A stretch of DNA of 64,000 bases, taken from the NCBI RefSeq assembly GCF_003148625.1, contig NZ_QGGO01000009.1, forward strand, positions 124,001-188,000, written 5' to 3'. A program made the position numbers and the translations under genes. Position 1 is the first letter of the stretch. Each line of letters starts with the position of its first letter. This stretch comes from Arcicella aurantiaca (lineage in GTDB: Bacteria > Bacteroidota > Bacteroidia > Cytophagales > Spirosomataceae). The notes beneath the pieces are model-generated. The model ran no database searches. It saw nothing but the letters and a program-made list of their open reading frames with translations, and was not told the DNA's origin. This document shows positions 16,747-25,770 of this stretch, one piece after another.

Positions 16747-17280
16747 TTAAAATACTTCTCCTTTTCCTCCTCTTAACTGAATTAGATGTTTAAAAGCCTG
16801 AATAAATCGTTCAGGTAGGTTCTCATTCTTCTTGAGAGTACCTTTGTATATGTCAATATGGTCTCCTCTCCATCCACTAACTCCTTTATCTTTCCAATCT
16901 TTATTATAGTTAATTAAATCATATTGTGTTACACAACCGCTCCCTGAATTACAATAAAAAAAAACTTTAATGTATGTTTCCTCATCTTTAATAGAGAAAC
17001 TTTTTGGGTCAATATTTTTCGGATCAAACTCAACACAATATCCCCCACCTTGCAATCCTTGACTTGGATTTTTACTTTTAGAATATGTGGTAAATCTCAA
17101 TAAATTTCTCTTATCATCCCAAGAAAGATTCACATAATGATAAATTTCTGTATCCCCAAAGTATTCTATTTCCCCTTCTACTTTACTCGACATCCAGTTG
17201 ACTGTTTCCTTCAATGTAGTATTATTTCTCTGTGCAACTAAGGAGTTTGTAAATGCTAATATTAAAATGAGAAATTTCAT
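16747..17280 (-). CDS. Exported protein of unknown function
   Basis: 177 residues. ATG at 17280 gives signal peptide MKFLILILAFTNSLVAQ; the 10 codons upstream are not needed. The mature part looks like a single beta-rich domain: EIYHYVNLSWDDKRNLLRFTTYSKS, then YCVEFDPKNIDPKSFSI and YIKVFFYCNSGSGCVTQYDLI, ending in a helix FIQAFKHLIQLRG. Two cysteine-containing phrases (GGYCVEF and FYCNSGSGC) could form a disulfide outside the cytoplasm. The family is not recognised; it may be a lone periplasmic domain like those in Bacteroidota accessory regions. Confidence 0.65.
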   Translation of the reverse strand: MKFLILILAFTNSLVAQRNNTTLKETVNWMSSKVEGEIEYFGDTEIYHYVNLSWDDKRNLLRFTTYSKSKNPSQGLQGGGYCVEFDPKNIDPKSFSIKDEETYIKVFFYCNSGSGCVTQYDLINYNKDWKDKGVSGWRGDHIDIYKGTLKKNENLPERFIQAFKHLIQLRGGKGEVF

Positions 17281-17409
17281 AGTGGTATTTTGGTTAATGT
17301 AAATTATCATATTTTATATTTGGGATTCTTACCTTTAAAAAAGAAAGTTATTGTATGTATATTATCGAATCTATGTAGTATTTCTTAACTTTCATTAAAG
17401 ATTATTAAA

Positions 17410-18024
17410 TTAATTATTATCCGTTTGTGAATTCATTAAATCATAGTAGTCAGTATAGGGTGCAATTAAATCCGCTGTGTAAGAAAGCATGGTAACTGCA
17501 TTGTCGTAGAGTTCTTTAATGTTACCAATATCTCTTTTTTCTTTCTTTTCAAAAATTGAATTTTCGTTAAAGTCACGAGTATATCTGAAAGCAGATGCTT
17601 CACCAGAACCCAAATACTTAATAAGCGTACCCGTTGAAACAAATAGTTTTTTAAACTCATCATTAATTTTGTTATCAAAATTTAATGTAAATGAAAGTTT
17701 GTCAAAATGTTCCTTAAGATGACTTTGAAGAATATTCAATTTATGACTTTTAGCAACCTTCGGAGGAGTTTCTAAATTACTATACTTTTTCAAATATTCA
17801 AAATTTGCTTTATAACCCAATTCAAGTGAGTGTCTCATCATATACAATACAGGATGAGATACCACATCTATTCCAAAACTCTCCTCTTTCAAAAACTTAA
17901 TAATTATATTGATGGCAAAATTATACTGACTAAATAATACCATATCATTGTCTACAAATCCAATATGAGCTGTAAACTGATATTCAATTTGCTTATTTTT
18001 TTTTTCAATTCGTTCTATCAACAT
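17410..18024 (-). CDS. Cytoplasmic helical protein, possibly HEPN-like
   Basis: 204 residues, soluble and mostly helical. A central MMRHSLELGYKANFEYLKKY followed by KSHKLNILQSHLKEHFDKL recalls the RHxxELxxK ... HdL pattern of HEPN-type proteins, although the catalytic Rx4-6H motif cannot be placed with confidence. The C-terminal part (GEASAFRYTRDF...IKELYDNAVTMLSYTADLI) is also helical. No partner gene such as a nucleotidyltransferase is adjacent, so a toxin role is not supported by context. Real coding is likely given its length and ATG at 18024. Confidence 0.6.
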   Translation of the reverse strand: MLIERIEKKNKQIEYQFTAHIGFVDNDMVLFSQYNFAINIIIKFLKEESFGIDVVSHPVLYMMRHSLELGYKANFEYLKKYSNLETPPKVAKSHKLNILQSHLKEHFDKLSFTLNFDNKINDEFKKLFVSTGTLIKYLGSGEASAFRYTRDFNENSIFEKKEKRDIGNIKELYDNAVTMLSYTADLIAPYTDYYDLMNSQTDNN

Positions 18025-18061
18025 AAGTATTTGTCTATAAAATTTTGTTAAAATAAATTAA

Positions 18062-18247
18062 TCAATTTTCATTTTTAGAATCATGCCGTGCAAATACTGC
18101 ATAACATATAATTGTACAAATTAGCCATAGTACTATGGACGATTCTCCAGTTAACACATTCCATACATACAGAAGTAAAATCCATGGTCCGGTACATAAT
18201 AATGCACTTACTAAAAGTCTATCAAGTTTGTTAGGTATTTTTTTCAT
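18062..18247 (-). CDS. Very small membrane protein
   Basis: 61 residues from an ATG, with two hydrophobic stretches (LLVSALLCTGPWILLLYVW and SIVLWLICTIICYAVFA) and a basic N-terminus (MKKIPNKLDR). It lies 37 bases upstream of the 204-residue gene on the same strand, so the two may be co-transcribed. Function unknown. Confidence 0.5.
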   Translation of the reverse strand: MKKIPNKLDRLLVSALLCTGPWILLLYVWNVLTGESSIVLWLICTIICYAVFARHDSKNEN

Positions 18248-18488
18248 AATTTATTTTGACCTATTTCAGCCGTTGTTGGTAGGATGCTAACACAAATGTT
18301 ATTGGTGCAAAAACAGTAAGATGTCACTTTTGCAAAAATTATATACCAACAAACGTATAATAAAGTGTAATTAGTCTCGCCCAAATTTTAACTTGTTAAT
18401 ATTGATTATCAATGCTACAAAATTGGGATTTTTTTACGATATTTAGGGGGAAGTTGTATGAAAATTTTCATCAACAAAATCAGCATTT

Positions 18489-20915
18489 ATGAAAAAACTA
18501 TTATTCCTCTGTGTATTACTAATTTCCTTGCAAGGATTTGCTCAAAAACTCCCATCCATTTCCGAGAAAACGGCTAATTTGAAGAAGTATGAAGGTTTTA
18601 TGCCTTTTTATTGGGATGAAGATTCGGGTAAAATTTGGCTTGAAATTTCTTCTCTTAATCAAGATTTCTTGTATGTTTCCTCACTTCCTGCAGGTTTGGG
18701 TTCAAATGATATTGGTCTCGACCGTGGACTTTTGGGTGATGAAAAAGTAGTATTTTTCAACAAAGTTGGACGCAAAATTATGCTCATCCAACCTAATTTG
18801 AGATACCGTGCCATCACCAACGATGCCAATGAAAAACGTGCCATCGAACAATCTTTTGCACAATCTACACTTTGGGGGTTCACCGTTGAAGCCGAAGAAA
18901 ATGGCAAGTATTTGGTAGATGCGACCGATTTTTTAATGAACGACCCCATGGGAATTTCTGACCGTTTAAAAGACTCCAAACAAGGAAGTTACGCTCCCGA
19001 TAAGTCACGTTCGGCGATGTATTTGGCACGTACCAAAAACTTTCCATTGAACTCTGAATTTGAAGTTACCTTGACTTTCACGGGCGGAAGCGATGCAGGA
19101 AATTTCGTAAAATCAGTAACGCCAAGTTCAGATGCGATAACCTTGCGTGTTCACCACAGTTTTGTGCAATTGCCAGATAATCAATACGAAAAGCGAGTTT
19201 TTGACCCACGTTCAAGTTTCAATGCTTTGGGATACATGGATTACGCAACGCCCGTGAGCGAACCGATTGAAAAGTATTTTATTATCCGTCACCGCTTGAA
19301 GAAAAAAGACCAAACGGCTAAAATTTCGGAAGCCGTTAAGCCCATTGTTTATTATTTGGACAACGGAACGCCCGAACCAATTCGCTCGGCTTTGATGGAC
19401 GGAACGGCTTGGTGGAATCAGGCTTTTGAAGCGGCAGGGTATAAAAATGCTTTCCAAGTTAAATTATTGCCCGATGATGCCGACCCGATGGATTGTCGTT
19501 ATAATGTTATCAATTGGGTTCACCGTTCCACTCGTGGGTGGTCGTATGGTGCTTCTGTAACTGACCCACGCACGGGCGAAATCATCAAAGGACACGTGAG
19601 TTTAGGTTCTTTGCGGGTTCGTCAAGATTATTTGATTGCCCAAGGTTTGCTTTCCCCTTTTGAAAATGGTCAAAAACTTGACCCTGAAAAAGACCCGATG
19701 CTTAAAATGGCTTTGGCTCGTTTGCGGCAATTGGCGGCTCATGAAGTGGGACATACCTTAGGTTTGATGCACAATTATACGGCAAGTATCAACAGTCGTG
19801 CTTCGGTGATGGACTATCCGCATCCATCTGTAAAATTAGATGCCAAAGGCGAAGTGGATTTAAGCGATGCTTATGCCGTAGGAATTGGCGAATGGGATAA
19901 AGTTTCAATTGCTTACGGTTATCAAGATTTCCCGAAAGGAACGGATGAAAAAGTGGCTTTAAACAAAATTTTGAAGGATTCGCACGATAAAGGATTGTTA
20001 TTTTTGACCGACCAAGATGCTCGTTCAGCGGGTTCTGTGAGTCCAACGGCTCATTTGTGGGACGGTGGGAAAAATCCGATTGATGAATTAGAAAATTTGA
20101 TGAAAGTGAGAGAAAAAGGACTAAAAAGTTTTGGTGAAAAAACGATTAAAACGGGCGTTCCGATGGCGTTTTTAGAAGATGCTTTAGTGCCACTTTACAA
20201 CATTCATCGTTATCAAATTGAAGCCGTGTCGAAATTAGTTGGTTCGATGGATTATCATTATGCAGTGCGTGGCGACGGTCAGTTTTCTACCAAAGCCGTT
20301 TCAAAAGAAACGCAACAAAAAGCCTTAGAAACTGCCTTGAAATGTCTTTCGGCGGATTTTTTGACTTTGCCAGAAAATATTATTTCCTTAATTCCTCCAC
20401 GTCCTGCGGGATATATGTCATCGAGAGAATTATTCAAAAAACGTACAGGTTTAGCATTCGACCCATTGGCGGCGGCAGAATCGGCGACGGATTTTCCTTT
20501 ACAATTTTTATTTCATCCAGAACGTGCGTCTCGCATGATTGAATATGAAGCCAGAAATGGAGGTTTAGGTTTGGAAGAAATGATTACACAAGTGTTGGAT
20601 AAAACCTTCAAAACGACTAAAAATCAAGGATTGAATCGTAAAGTGCAATTTCAAACCGAGCAAATTGTATTAACGCATTTAATGGCGTTGAGTACCAACG
20701 AAGCGGCAAATTATCAAGTAAAAGCCGTTTGTGGAAAGGCTCTTAAAGAATTGAAAGCGTATTTGGAAGAAACCAAGAAAACCGCCAAAGATGCTGATTA
20801 TCAGGCTCATTTAGATTACGCTTTGGAAAGAATGAAAAATCCTTCGGCGGCAAAAGTGGCAGTTCACAAAGAATTACCTCCTGGAGCTCCAATTGGGTGT
20901 GGAGAGGAGGATTGA
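18489..20915 (+). CDS. Zinc-dependent metalloprotease (DUF5117/DUF4953 type)
   Basis: 808 residues with signal peptide MKKLLFLCVLLISLQGFAQ. The zinc site is HEVGHTLGLMHNY with H418, E419, H422 and H428, the extended HExxHxxGLxH form of metzincins. The N-terminal part has the DUF5117-like FMPFYWDEDSGKIWLEI and FLYVSSLPAGLGSNDIGLDRG; before the active site comes YNVINWVHRSTRGWSYGASVTDPRTGEI, typical of the family. The length matches family members. Expected to act in the periplasm or on the surface; substrates are unknown. Its last about 45 codons recur, with mostly silent changes, at 24791-24932, showing that a close paralogue once existed here. Confidence 0.92.
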   Translation: MKKLLFLCVLLISLQGFAQKLPSISEKTANLKKYEGFMPFYWDEDSGKIWLEISSLNQDFLYVSSLPAGLGSNDIGLDRGLLGDEKVVFFNKVGRKIMLIQPNLRYRAITNDANEKRAIEQSFAQSTLWGFTVEAEENGKYLVDATDFLMNDPMGISDRLKDSKQGSYAPDKSRSAMYLARTKNFPLNSEFEVTLTFTGGSDAGNFVKSVTPSSDAITLRVHHSFVQLPDNQYEKRVFDPRSSFNALGYMDYATPVSEPIEKYFIIRHRLKKKDQTAKISEAVKPIVYYLDNGTPEPIRSALMDGTAWWNQAFEAAGYKNAFQVKLLPDDADPMDCRYNVINWVHRSTRGWSYGASVTDPRTGEIIKGHVSLGSLRVRQDYLIAQGLLSPFENGQKLDPEKDPMLKMALARLRQLAAHEVGHTLGLMHNYTASINSRASVMDYPHPSVKLDAKGEVDLSDAYAVGIGEWDKVSIAYGYQDFPKGTDEKVALNKILKDSHDKGLLFLTDQDARSAGSVSPTAHLWDGGKNPIDELENLMKVREKGLKSFGEKTIKTGVPMAFLEDALVPLYNIHRYQIEAVSKLVGSMDYHYAVRGDGQFSTKAVSKETQQKALETALKCLSADFLTLPENIISLIPPRPAGYMSSRELFKKRTGLAFDPLAAAESATDFPLQFLFHPERASRMIEYEARNGGLGLEEMITQVLDKTFKTTKNQGLNRKVQFQTEQIVLTHLMALSTNEAANYQVKAVCGKALKELKAYLEETKKTAKDADYQAHLDYALERMKNPSAAKVAVHKELPPGAPIGCGEED

Positions 20916-20941
20916 TTTTTACCCTCCTATAATTGCGAGTA

Positions 20942-21068
20942 ATGTGTCCACCCTGTCATTGCGAGCGTAGCGAAGCAATCTGTTAGCTTACGAGAAAAGG
21001 ATTTCAAACACCCTTCCATCAATCCAACAGATTGCTTCGCTATGTTCGCAATGACAAGATGGACATCT
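20942..21068. repeat. Long palindromic intergenic element (GCGAAGCAATCT type)
   Basis: Arms TGTCATTGCGAGCG...GCGAAGCAATCTGTT and AACAGATTGCTTCGC...CGCAATGACA pair over about 30 bases, with outer ATGTGTCCACCCTGTCATT/AATGACAAGATGGACATCT extending the stem. Sequences of this kind are widespread as short palindromic repeats in unrelated bacteria. It occupies the 352-bp gap after the metalloprotease gene; the rest of the gap is plain AT-rich DNA and a probable promoter for the next operon. Confidence 0.8.
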
Positions 21069-21267
21069 TTTTTAAATGATTTATATTACAAATTGTTTTA
21101 ATTGATTTCTAATCTTTCCTTCCCTGACATTCTCGAAAGAATCTATTTGATAGCTTAGTTGTGGAAATTATTGGAGAGGGTTAATATTAAATTGCTAATC
21201 TGTTCGGACTTTCATAATTTAACATCTTTAAAAGCAATATCCACCAATTCTAATATTTATCTACTTT

Positions 21268-23322
21268 ATGAGACAGTTTTTAAACTGCATTTTACTTTTC
21301 ATTTTCTTATACGCTTCAAGTTGTCAAGGAGAGTTATTACCGTTTGGTTCAGAAGAACCATTAATATTAGAACCAACTCCATATTTTGACTCACAAATGC
21401 TAAATCAACTTTGCGAAATTAATTATTTTGAAGTGAGTCTTTACTCAGCATCTACTTATAGTGGAGGTTTGCAAAGTAATCCCATCTTTCAGGCAATGGA
21501 AGAATGGAATTCTGCACAGTCTAATGTTCACTTTACCTTTCAAAAAGAACTAAATAAATGTAATTTACTTTTCCAAAGTTATAATTTTCCACCTCCTCAA
21601 AAAAATACTGATGAGTTTGGCTTAATTCGGATTGATGGTAATATTCAGAATCCTTCATATACTTATCCTACAAATAAAATAAATATATTGACCAAAAATA
21701 GTTCTATTATTTTTATTCCAAATAACCTGTTTTCTGCACTTATTACAAATAAACAAGCCAAGAGAGAACTAATGTATAGAGTAGGTAGATACCTTGGGCT
21801 TCCAGATTCAAAAGATAGGTCTTCTTATATGTACCCGTACTTGGTAAAGGATGACACTGATGGTAAAATAACAGAAGAAGATATTAGAAATTTAAAAAAA
21901 CTACATCCTACCGAGTGTGGTAAGGCAACAGTAAGCATAAATTCTACAACTATAAATTCAGATGGAATTGCTAATTTTTCAATCAAATATGATAACCAAA
22001 ACTCCAAAATTAAGCCATTAAGTTGTGGTATTATCATCAGTGAAGATTCTACAGATTTATCTTTAGAGAGAAATCCATTTTATATTTTCAATAAACCAAA
22101 TACTGATAACACAATTTTTACAGGGAAAGTAGAAAGCCTAAATGCTTTAACTAAATATTATGCAAGGGCATTTTCTGTGGATGTAAATGGAATCATTTTT
22201 AGTGATAAGTTTATTTCATTTAAAACACCTAATCAAGACCATGATAAATGGGTACAAATAGCACTTCCACAATCAATTGAAAATAATTCCTTTATTCCTT
22301 TTGTATATAATGGTAAAATTTATCTGAATGTAACAAGACCTTATTTTAAAGTAAGCAATTTAATTTCTTTAGATTTAAACTCTCAGCAATTGCTTTCCGA
22401 GTCATTTACTAATAGCCTTTCAGATAATTATTTCTCTCCTGGTATTTATTCAATAATTTCTTTTTGTTTAAATGGCTATCTTTATCAATATTCATATACG
22501 AAAGAGTATAATACTCCTGGATTTGTTGATAAATTCGTAAGAATATCCTTAACAACTCTAAAAACAGATGTATTAATGACTCCTGACAGAGTAACTTTCT
22601 TAGGTAAGGTTGTTCCAACTATTTTTTCAGATGGAGAATCAATCTATATGACAAGTGGAAACATTGAAAACAAAAAAAACTACTTTTTTAAATACACTCC
22701 TCAAAATAATTCTTGGAAAACATTATCATATACTCCTACCAACTTCAACTATTCTCTTAATCACTATAGGGTAATTCCTACAAGAAAGAATAATCAATTA
22801 TTTTTTTTACCTTATGAGAAAATCCCTGCTACAGTGTTTGATATTAATAGTAATACTTGGTTTGAATACGACAAAACGTTTAGTAATACAGAAACCTTAC
22901 TTCCTGATAATTTGCTGTCTATTTCATCTTTTTACTATTCAAGAGGATATGAAAGTACACATATCAGTTTTCAAAATAAAATGATTTCTCTACTTTTTGA
23001 TTTACCAAATGTTCAATATATTCCGAACGGAAACAATAGTCTATATCTTAATGAATATTTTCCTAATATTTTTAAAGCAATTGAGTCGAACATATATAAT
23101 TTTGATAGGCAAGTGTTACTATCGTTTGATTTGAATAATAATTCCTGTAAAGCATTAAAGCCTTTACCAAGACAAATTAGCCGAAATTTTTTATCAAAAC
23201 CAGTAAATACCCCTGGATTTTTCATGTTTTCCGATGATAAATTTATTTATGCTGGATTTGCTGAATATGTTGATAATGTGTCAAATTATCAAATTAAAAC
23301 AATCTGGAAGTATATTCCATAA
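21268..23322 (+). CDS. Lipoprotein with degenerate matrixin-like domain, FnIII-like domain and kelch-like propeller
   Basis: 684 residues. Signal peptide with a lipobox-like cysteine (LFIFLYASSCQGE). Residues about 40-215 look like a reprolysin/matrixin fold (MEEWNSAQSNVHFTF...CNLLFQSYNF...GLIRIDG), but the zinc helix reads MYRVGRYLGLPDS where an active enzyme has HExxHxxGLxH, so both metal histidines and the glutamate are missing. A Met-turn-like SSYMYPYL follows. Residues about 217-325 are a beta domain of the sort found in Bacteroidota FnIII-like lipoproteins (LTKYYARAFSVDVNG). The rest has repeated propeller-like strands (WVQIALPQSI...PFVYNGKIYL, FKYTPQNNSWKTLSYTP). It is an anchored envelope protein, probably for binding and not cleavage. 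The next gene starts 18 bases downstream. Confidence 0.7.
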   Translation: MRQFLNCILLFIFLYASSCQGELLPFGSEEPLILEPTPYFDSQMLNQLCEINYFEVSLYSASTYSGGLQSNPIFQAMEEWNSAQSNVHFTFQKELNKCNLLFQSYNFPPPQKNTDEFGLIRIDGNIQNPSYTYPTNKINILTKNSSIIFIPNNLFSALITNKQAKRELMYRVGRYLGLPDSKDRSSYMYPYLVKDDTDGKITEEDIRNLKKLHPTECGKATVSINSTTINSDGIANFSIKYDNQNSKIKPLSCGIIISEDSTDLSLERNPFYIFNKPNTDNTIFTGKVESLNALTKYYARAFSVDVNGIIFSDKFISFKTPNQDHDKWVQIALPQSIENNSFIPFVYNGKIYLNVTRPYFKVSNLISLDLNSQQLLSESFTNSLSDNYFSPGIYSIISFCLNGYLYQYSYTKEYNTPGFVDKFVRISLTTLKTDVLMTPDRVTFLGKVVPTIFSDGESIYMTSGNIENKKNYFFKYTPQNNSWKTLSYTPTNFNYSLNHYRVIPTRKNNQLFFLPYEKIPATVFDINSNTWFEYDKTFSNTETLLPDNLLSISSFYYSRGYESTHISFQNKMISLLFDLPNVQYIPNGNNSLYLNEYFPNIFKAIESNIYNFDRQVLLSFDLNNNSCKALKPLPRQISRNFLSKPVNTPGFFMFSDDKFIYAGFAEYVDNVSNYQIKTIWKYIP

Positions 23323-23340
23323 ACCTAACCTGCTCGTAAA

Positions 23341-24621
23341 ATGGCATTTAAGAAATACTTGGTTGTAATCTTGTCCACTTTGATTATTTATTCGGTAAAT
23401 GGGCAAAAACCTAAAAAAGTCACAATACAATTAACACTATATCAAAAAGCTATTTTGGCTTTTAAAAGAGGAAAATGGGATACAGCACGAAAACTTTACC
23501 TTCTTACTTTAGAAAAAGGTACCTCAAAGGATTCAATTGATATACTAAAAAATAATATCGTTAATTGTAATTTTATCATTGATTATGATAAAAAAGCGAG
23601 AACAGCGTTGTTGGAGGGTAGGGAAAATATTGGAGTTGTTTTTTTGGAGAAAATGTTAAAAATTTCTCCAGATAATAAGATATTAAAAAAAAGGCTTTTG
23701 TCTTATTACATTAAAAAAAGGAAACAGGCTATTAGAAATAAAGCCTACGCAGTTGCGAATGAATATTTGAATCATTCTCAAGAATTAGATTCAACTTTCA
23801 ACAAGGTTAAATATATTTCAGAAATTGTAAATAGTAAAAAACTCACTACCGAAAAAATTCTCAGTAAACTCAATTTGAATAAAAAAGACACTATTACTAT
23901 TGAAAAAAAACTGATAGATAGTCTTGAAAAACTTAACTATTCTTATGCTGTTAAGCAATTAAGTAGAGACAGTGTTAAATTAAAAGGTGGCATAATTCAT
24001 TTTGGAGTCATAACAGGAATAGGTTATGCATTGCCTGAATTAACTTCACTGAATGGTACTTTTGATAGAATTTATTTACAGCCATCAAGATTTATTGGTA
24101 TTAAAGTTACATTGGGTAGATTAACTTCTCATTTTTCATTTTCAACTGAATATAGATTAGCTGAATATAAATTTAATACTTTCTACTATTCAACGGAAAG
24201 AAAAATAAATCTTGAAGATTTTAATATCGAAACCACTGATATTCCTATTTACACTAATTATCAAATCAAATCTTTGTTTGGGACTAATGTATTTTCTATT
24301 TCATTGGGTGGAGTCATTCACCAAATAAGAGCAATGAAATATTATAATAACCTTGAAAATAGATATTTGAATAATGGAGATAATATAGCTAATACATGGT
24401 ATAGTGGTATGGTAGGGATGTCTTATCAGAAGAAAATATTTAAAAAACTTAAAGTGGAACTTGCTTTAAAATTTAACAAAGGCTTTGGTAGTTTTTTGAA
24501 TGTAGATAAAATAAACTCATTTTTTGTTCCATCACAATATTACCCAAATAAAACGAATGAAAATCCACTTACATCTACAAAAATGAATTCGGTTAACGCA
24601 AGTGTTGCTTTGATATTTTAA
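23341..24621 (+). CDS. Exported protein: helical repeat N-domain and outer-membrane beta-barrel
   Basis: 426 residues with signal peptide MAFKKYLVVILSTLIIYSVNGQ. Residues about 30-160 are helical and TPR-like (YQKAILAFKRGKWDTARKLYLLTLEKG, then KARTALLEGRENIGVVFLEKMLKISPDN), and the Lys-rich link leads to a C-terminal barrel (FGVITGIGYALPELTSL, SFSTEYRLAEYKF, YQIKSLFGTNVFSISLGGVIHQI), ending in NSVNASVALIF with a terminal aromatic residue, as outer-membrane barrels do. It lies 18 bases after the lipoprotein gene, so the two form an operon. A joint envelope role is inferred; the pair may form a surface receptor complex. Confidence 0.65.
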   Translation: MAFKKYLVVILSTLIIYSVNGQKPKKVTIQLTLYQKAILAFKRGKWDTARKLYLLTLEKGTSKDSIDILKNNIVNCNFIIDYDKKARTALLEGRENIGVVFLEKMLKISPDNKILKKRLLSYYIKKRKQAIRNKAYAVANEYLNHSQELDSTFNKVKYISEIVNSKKLTTEKILSKLNLNKKDTITIEKKLIDSLEKLNYSYAVKQLSRDSVKLKGGIIHFGVITGIGYALPELTSLNGTFDRIYLQPSRFIGIKVTLGRLTSHFSFSTEYRLAEYKFNTFYYSTERKINLEDFNIETTDIPIYTNYQIKSLFGTNVFSISLGGVIHQIRAMKYYNNLENRYLNNGDNIANTWYSGMVGMSYQKKIFKKLKVELALKFNKGFGSFLNVDKINSFFVPSQYYPNKTNENPLTSTKMNSVNASVALIF

Positions 24622-24680
24622 AATTGTTGTAAACACCTTCGTTCTTACAAGAACACAAATAATTACCTATATATTTAGGT

Positions 24681-24700
24681 TTACTCAATACATTGAGTAA
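24681..24700 (+). promoter_or_regulatory. Second copy of the ATPase-type palindrome
   Basis: TTACTCAATACATTGAGTAA, identical to 7812-7831 over all 20 bases and also 6 bases before an ATG (24707). It now precedes only a gene remnant. Confidence 0.6.
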
Positions 24701-24706
24701 AATATT

Positions 24707-24932
24707 ATGTTTGTAAAATCAGAAATAAATATTCTTCAAAAAAGAATGGCAGGTAGCCGTCAATTTGTCCAAATTATTATGGAAACTCGAAACCAAGAAA
24801 ACCACCAAAGATGCTGATTATCAAGCACATTTAGATTACGCTTTGGAAAGAATGAAAAATCCTTCGGCTGCAAAAGTGGCAGTTCACAAAGAATTACCTC
24901 CAGGAGCTCCAATTGGGTGTAATGAGGATTGA
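24707..24932 (+). pseudogene. Chimeric remnant: ATPase gene head joined to metalloprotease gene tail
   Basis: From ATG 24707 the first 27 or 28 codons match the start of the AAA_14 ATPase (MFVKSEI(N/S)ILQKRMA, then VQ(I/V)IM). Around 24788-24792 the text switches to the end of the metalloprotease gene (ACCAAGAAAACC...GATGCTGATTATCA...GAATTACCTCC) up to a GGATTGATT like its stop. The junction is out of frame: the ATPase frame ends at TGA 24815-24817 after 36 codons. In the metalloprotease part the changes versus 20765-20915 fall mostly at third codon positions. So two paralogous genes were joined by deletion, losing their Walker A and HExxH parts. It now has no evident product. Confidence 0.85.
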
Positions 24933-24964
24933 TTAAATTATTTTCCCTATATTTAATAAAAAAT

Positions 24965-25597
24965 ATGGCTATGGTTATTGATAAAAACATAAAAGAAACC
25001 ATTTTGTCGGAAGTGGCTACGCAAAAATTAGTGCGTATTCCTGCCTCGAAAGAAGATTATTTTGCTTTGGCAGAAGAATTACCTTTCAAGGTAGAATACC
25101 ACGAAAATGAAATTGTAACAATGGGTTTAGCATCACTATGGCATGAAGCCATCATAATGAATTTAGGGGGAATTCTGAATGTTCTCTTTTTTAGAAATGA
25201 CGAGATTCTTGTTCTCGGAAGTAACTCAGGTGTCCAAATTCCCAAATTTGAGGGTGGATACTATATGCCAGATGTTACAATAGTTAAAGGAAATCCAGTT
25301 TTCAAGGAAAACTCTACGGCGATTATTACCAATCCGTACATAATTGTGGAGGTACTTTCACCTGCGACAAAAGCCTTTGATTTATCGGAAAAACTACCAG
25401 AATATAAGTTAATTGAGAGCCTTCAGCAAGTCATTTATGTGAATCCACAAAAAGTAAGTGTTTCTACTTTCATTCGTTCAGAAACTCCGAATGCTTGGAT
25501 AAATCAAGATTTTTATAGTCTTGAAGATTCGATTACGGTTGAAGGGGCAAGTATTTCTTTAACTGATATTTATCGTAAAATAGTCTTTGAACAATAA
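24965..25597 (+). CDS. Uma2 family restriction-endonuclease-fold protein (DUF820)
   Basis: 210 residues from the ATG at 24965; the frame runs up to a TTG at 24929 inside the remnant before it. Family marks are the KVEYHENEIVTMGLAS start, the WHEAIIMNLGGILNVLF helix, then YYMPDVTIVKGNP with D103 and IIVEVLSPATKAFDLSEKLPEYK with E129, which form the PD-(D/E)xK-like core. Uma2 proteins are expanded in cyanobacteria and some Bacteroidota; function is not established. It follows the chimeric scar by 32 bases, so it may have moved with that event. Confidence 0.85.
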   Translation: MAMVIDKNIKETILSEVATQKLVRIPASKEDYFALAEELPFKVEYHENEIVTMGLASLWHEAIIMNLGGILNVLFFRNDEILVLGSNSGVQIPKFEGGYYMPDVTIVKGNPVFKENSTAIITNPYIIVEVLSPATKAFDLSEKLPEYKLIESLQQVIYVNPQKVSVSTFIRSETPNAWINQDFYSLEDSITVEGASISLTDIYRKIVFEQ

Positions 25598-25619
25598 TTT
25601 TTAGATAAATTATGCTTAT

Positions 25620-25655
25620 AATAGCCAACTCTCACAAAGGGTTGGCTATTCTTTT
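25620..25655 (+). terminator. Rho-independent terminator of the Uma2 gene
   Basis: 10-bp stem AATAGCCAAC/GTTGGCTATT with an 11-base loop, followed by CTTTTTG, 22 bases after the stop codon. Confidence 0.75.
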
Positions 25656-25770
25656 TGATAACGTTTAAGTATGTCCAAATTTGATGAGTGAGTATTTACG
25701 TAAACCTCTCAATTTTGGGATTTCAAGCCTAAATCGTTATGTTTGTTACATACAAAAAATAACCCCTAAT

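Noticed and set aside
24929-24964. N-terminal extension of the Uma2 gene
   Set aside because: The TTG overlaps the stop of the metalloprotease-tail remnant; ATG 24965 is the natural start.
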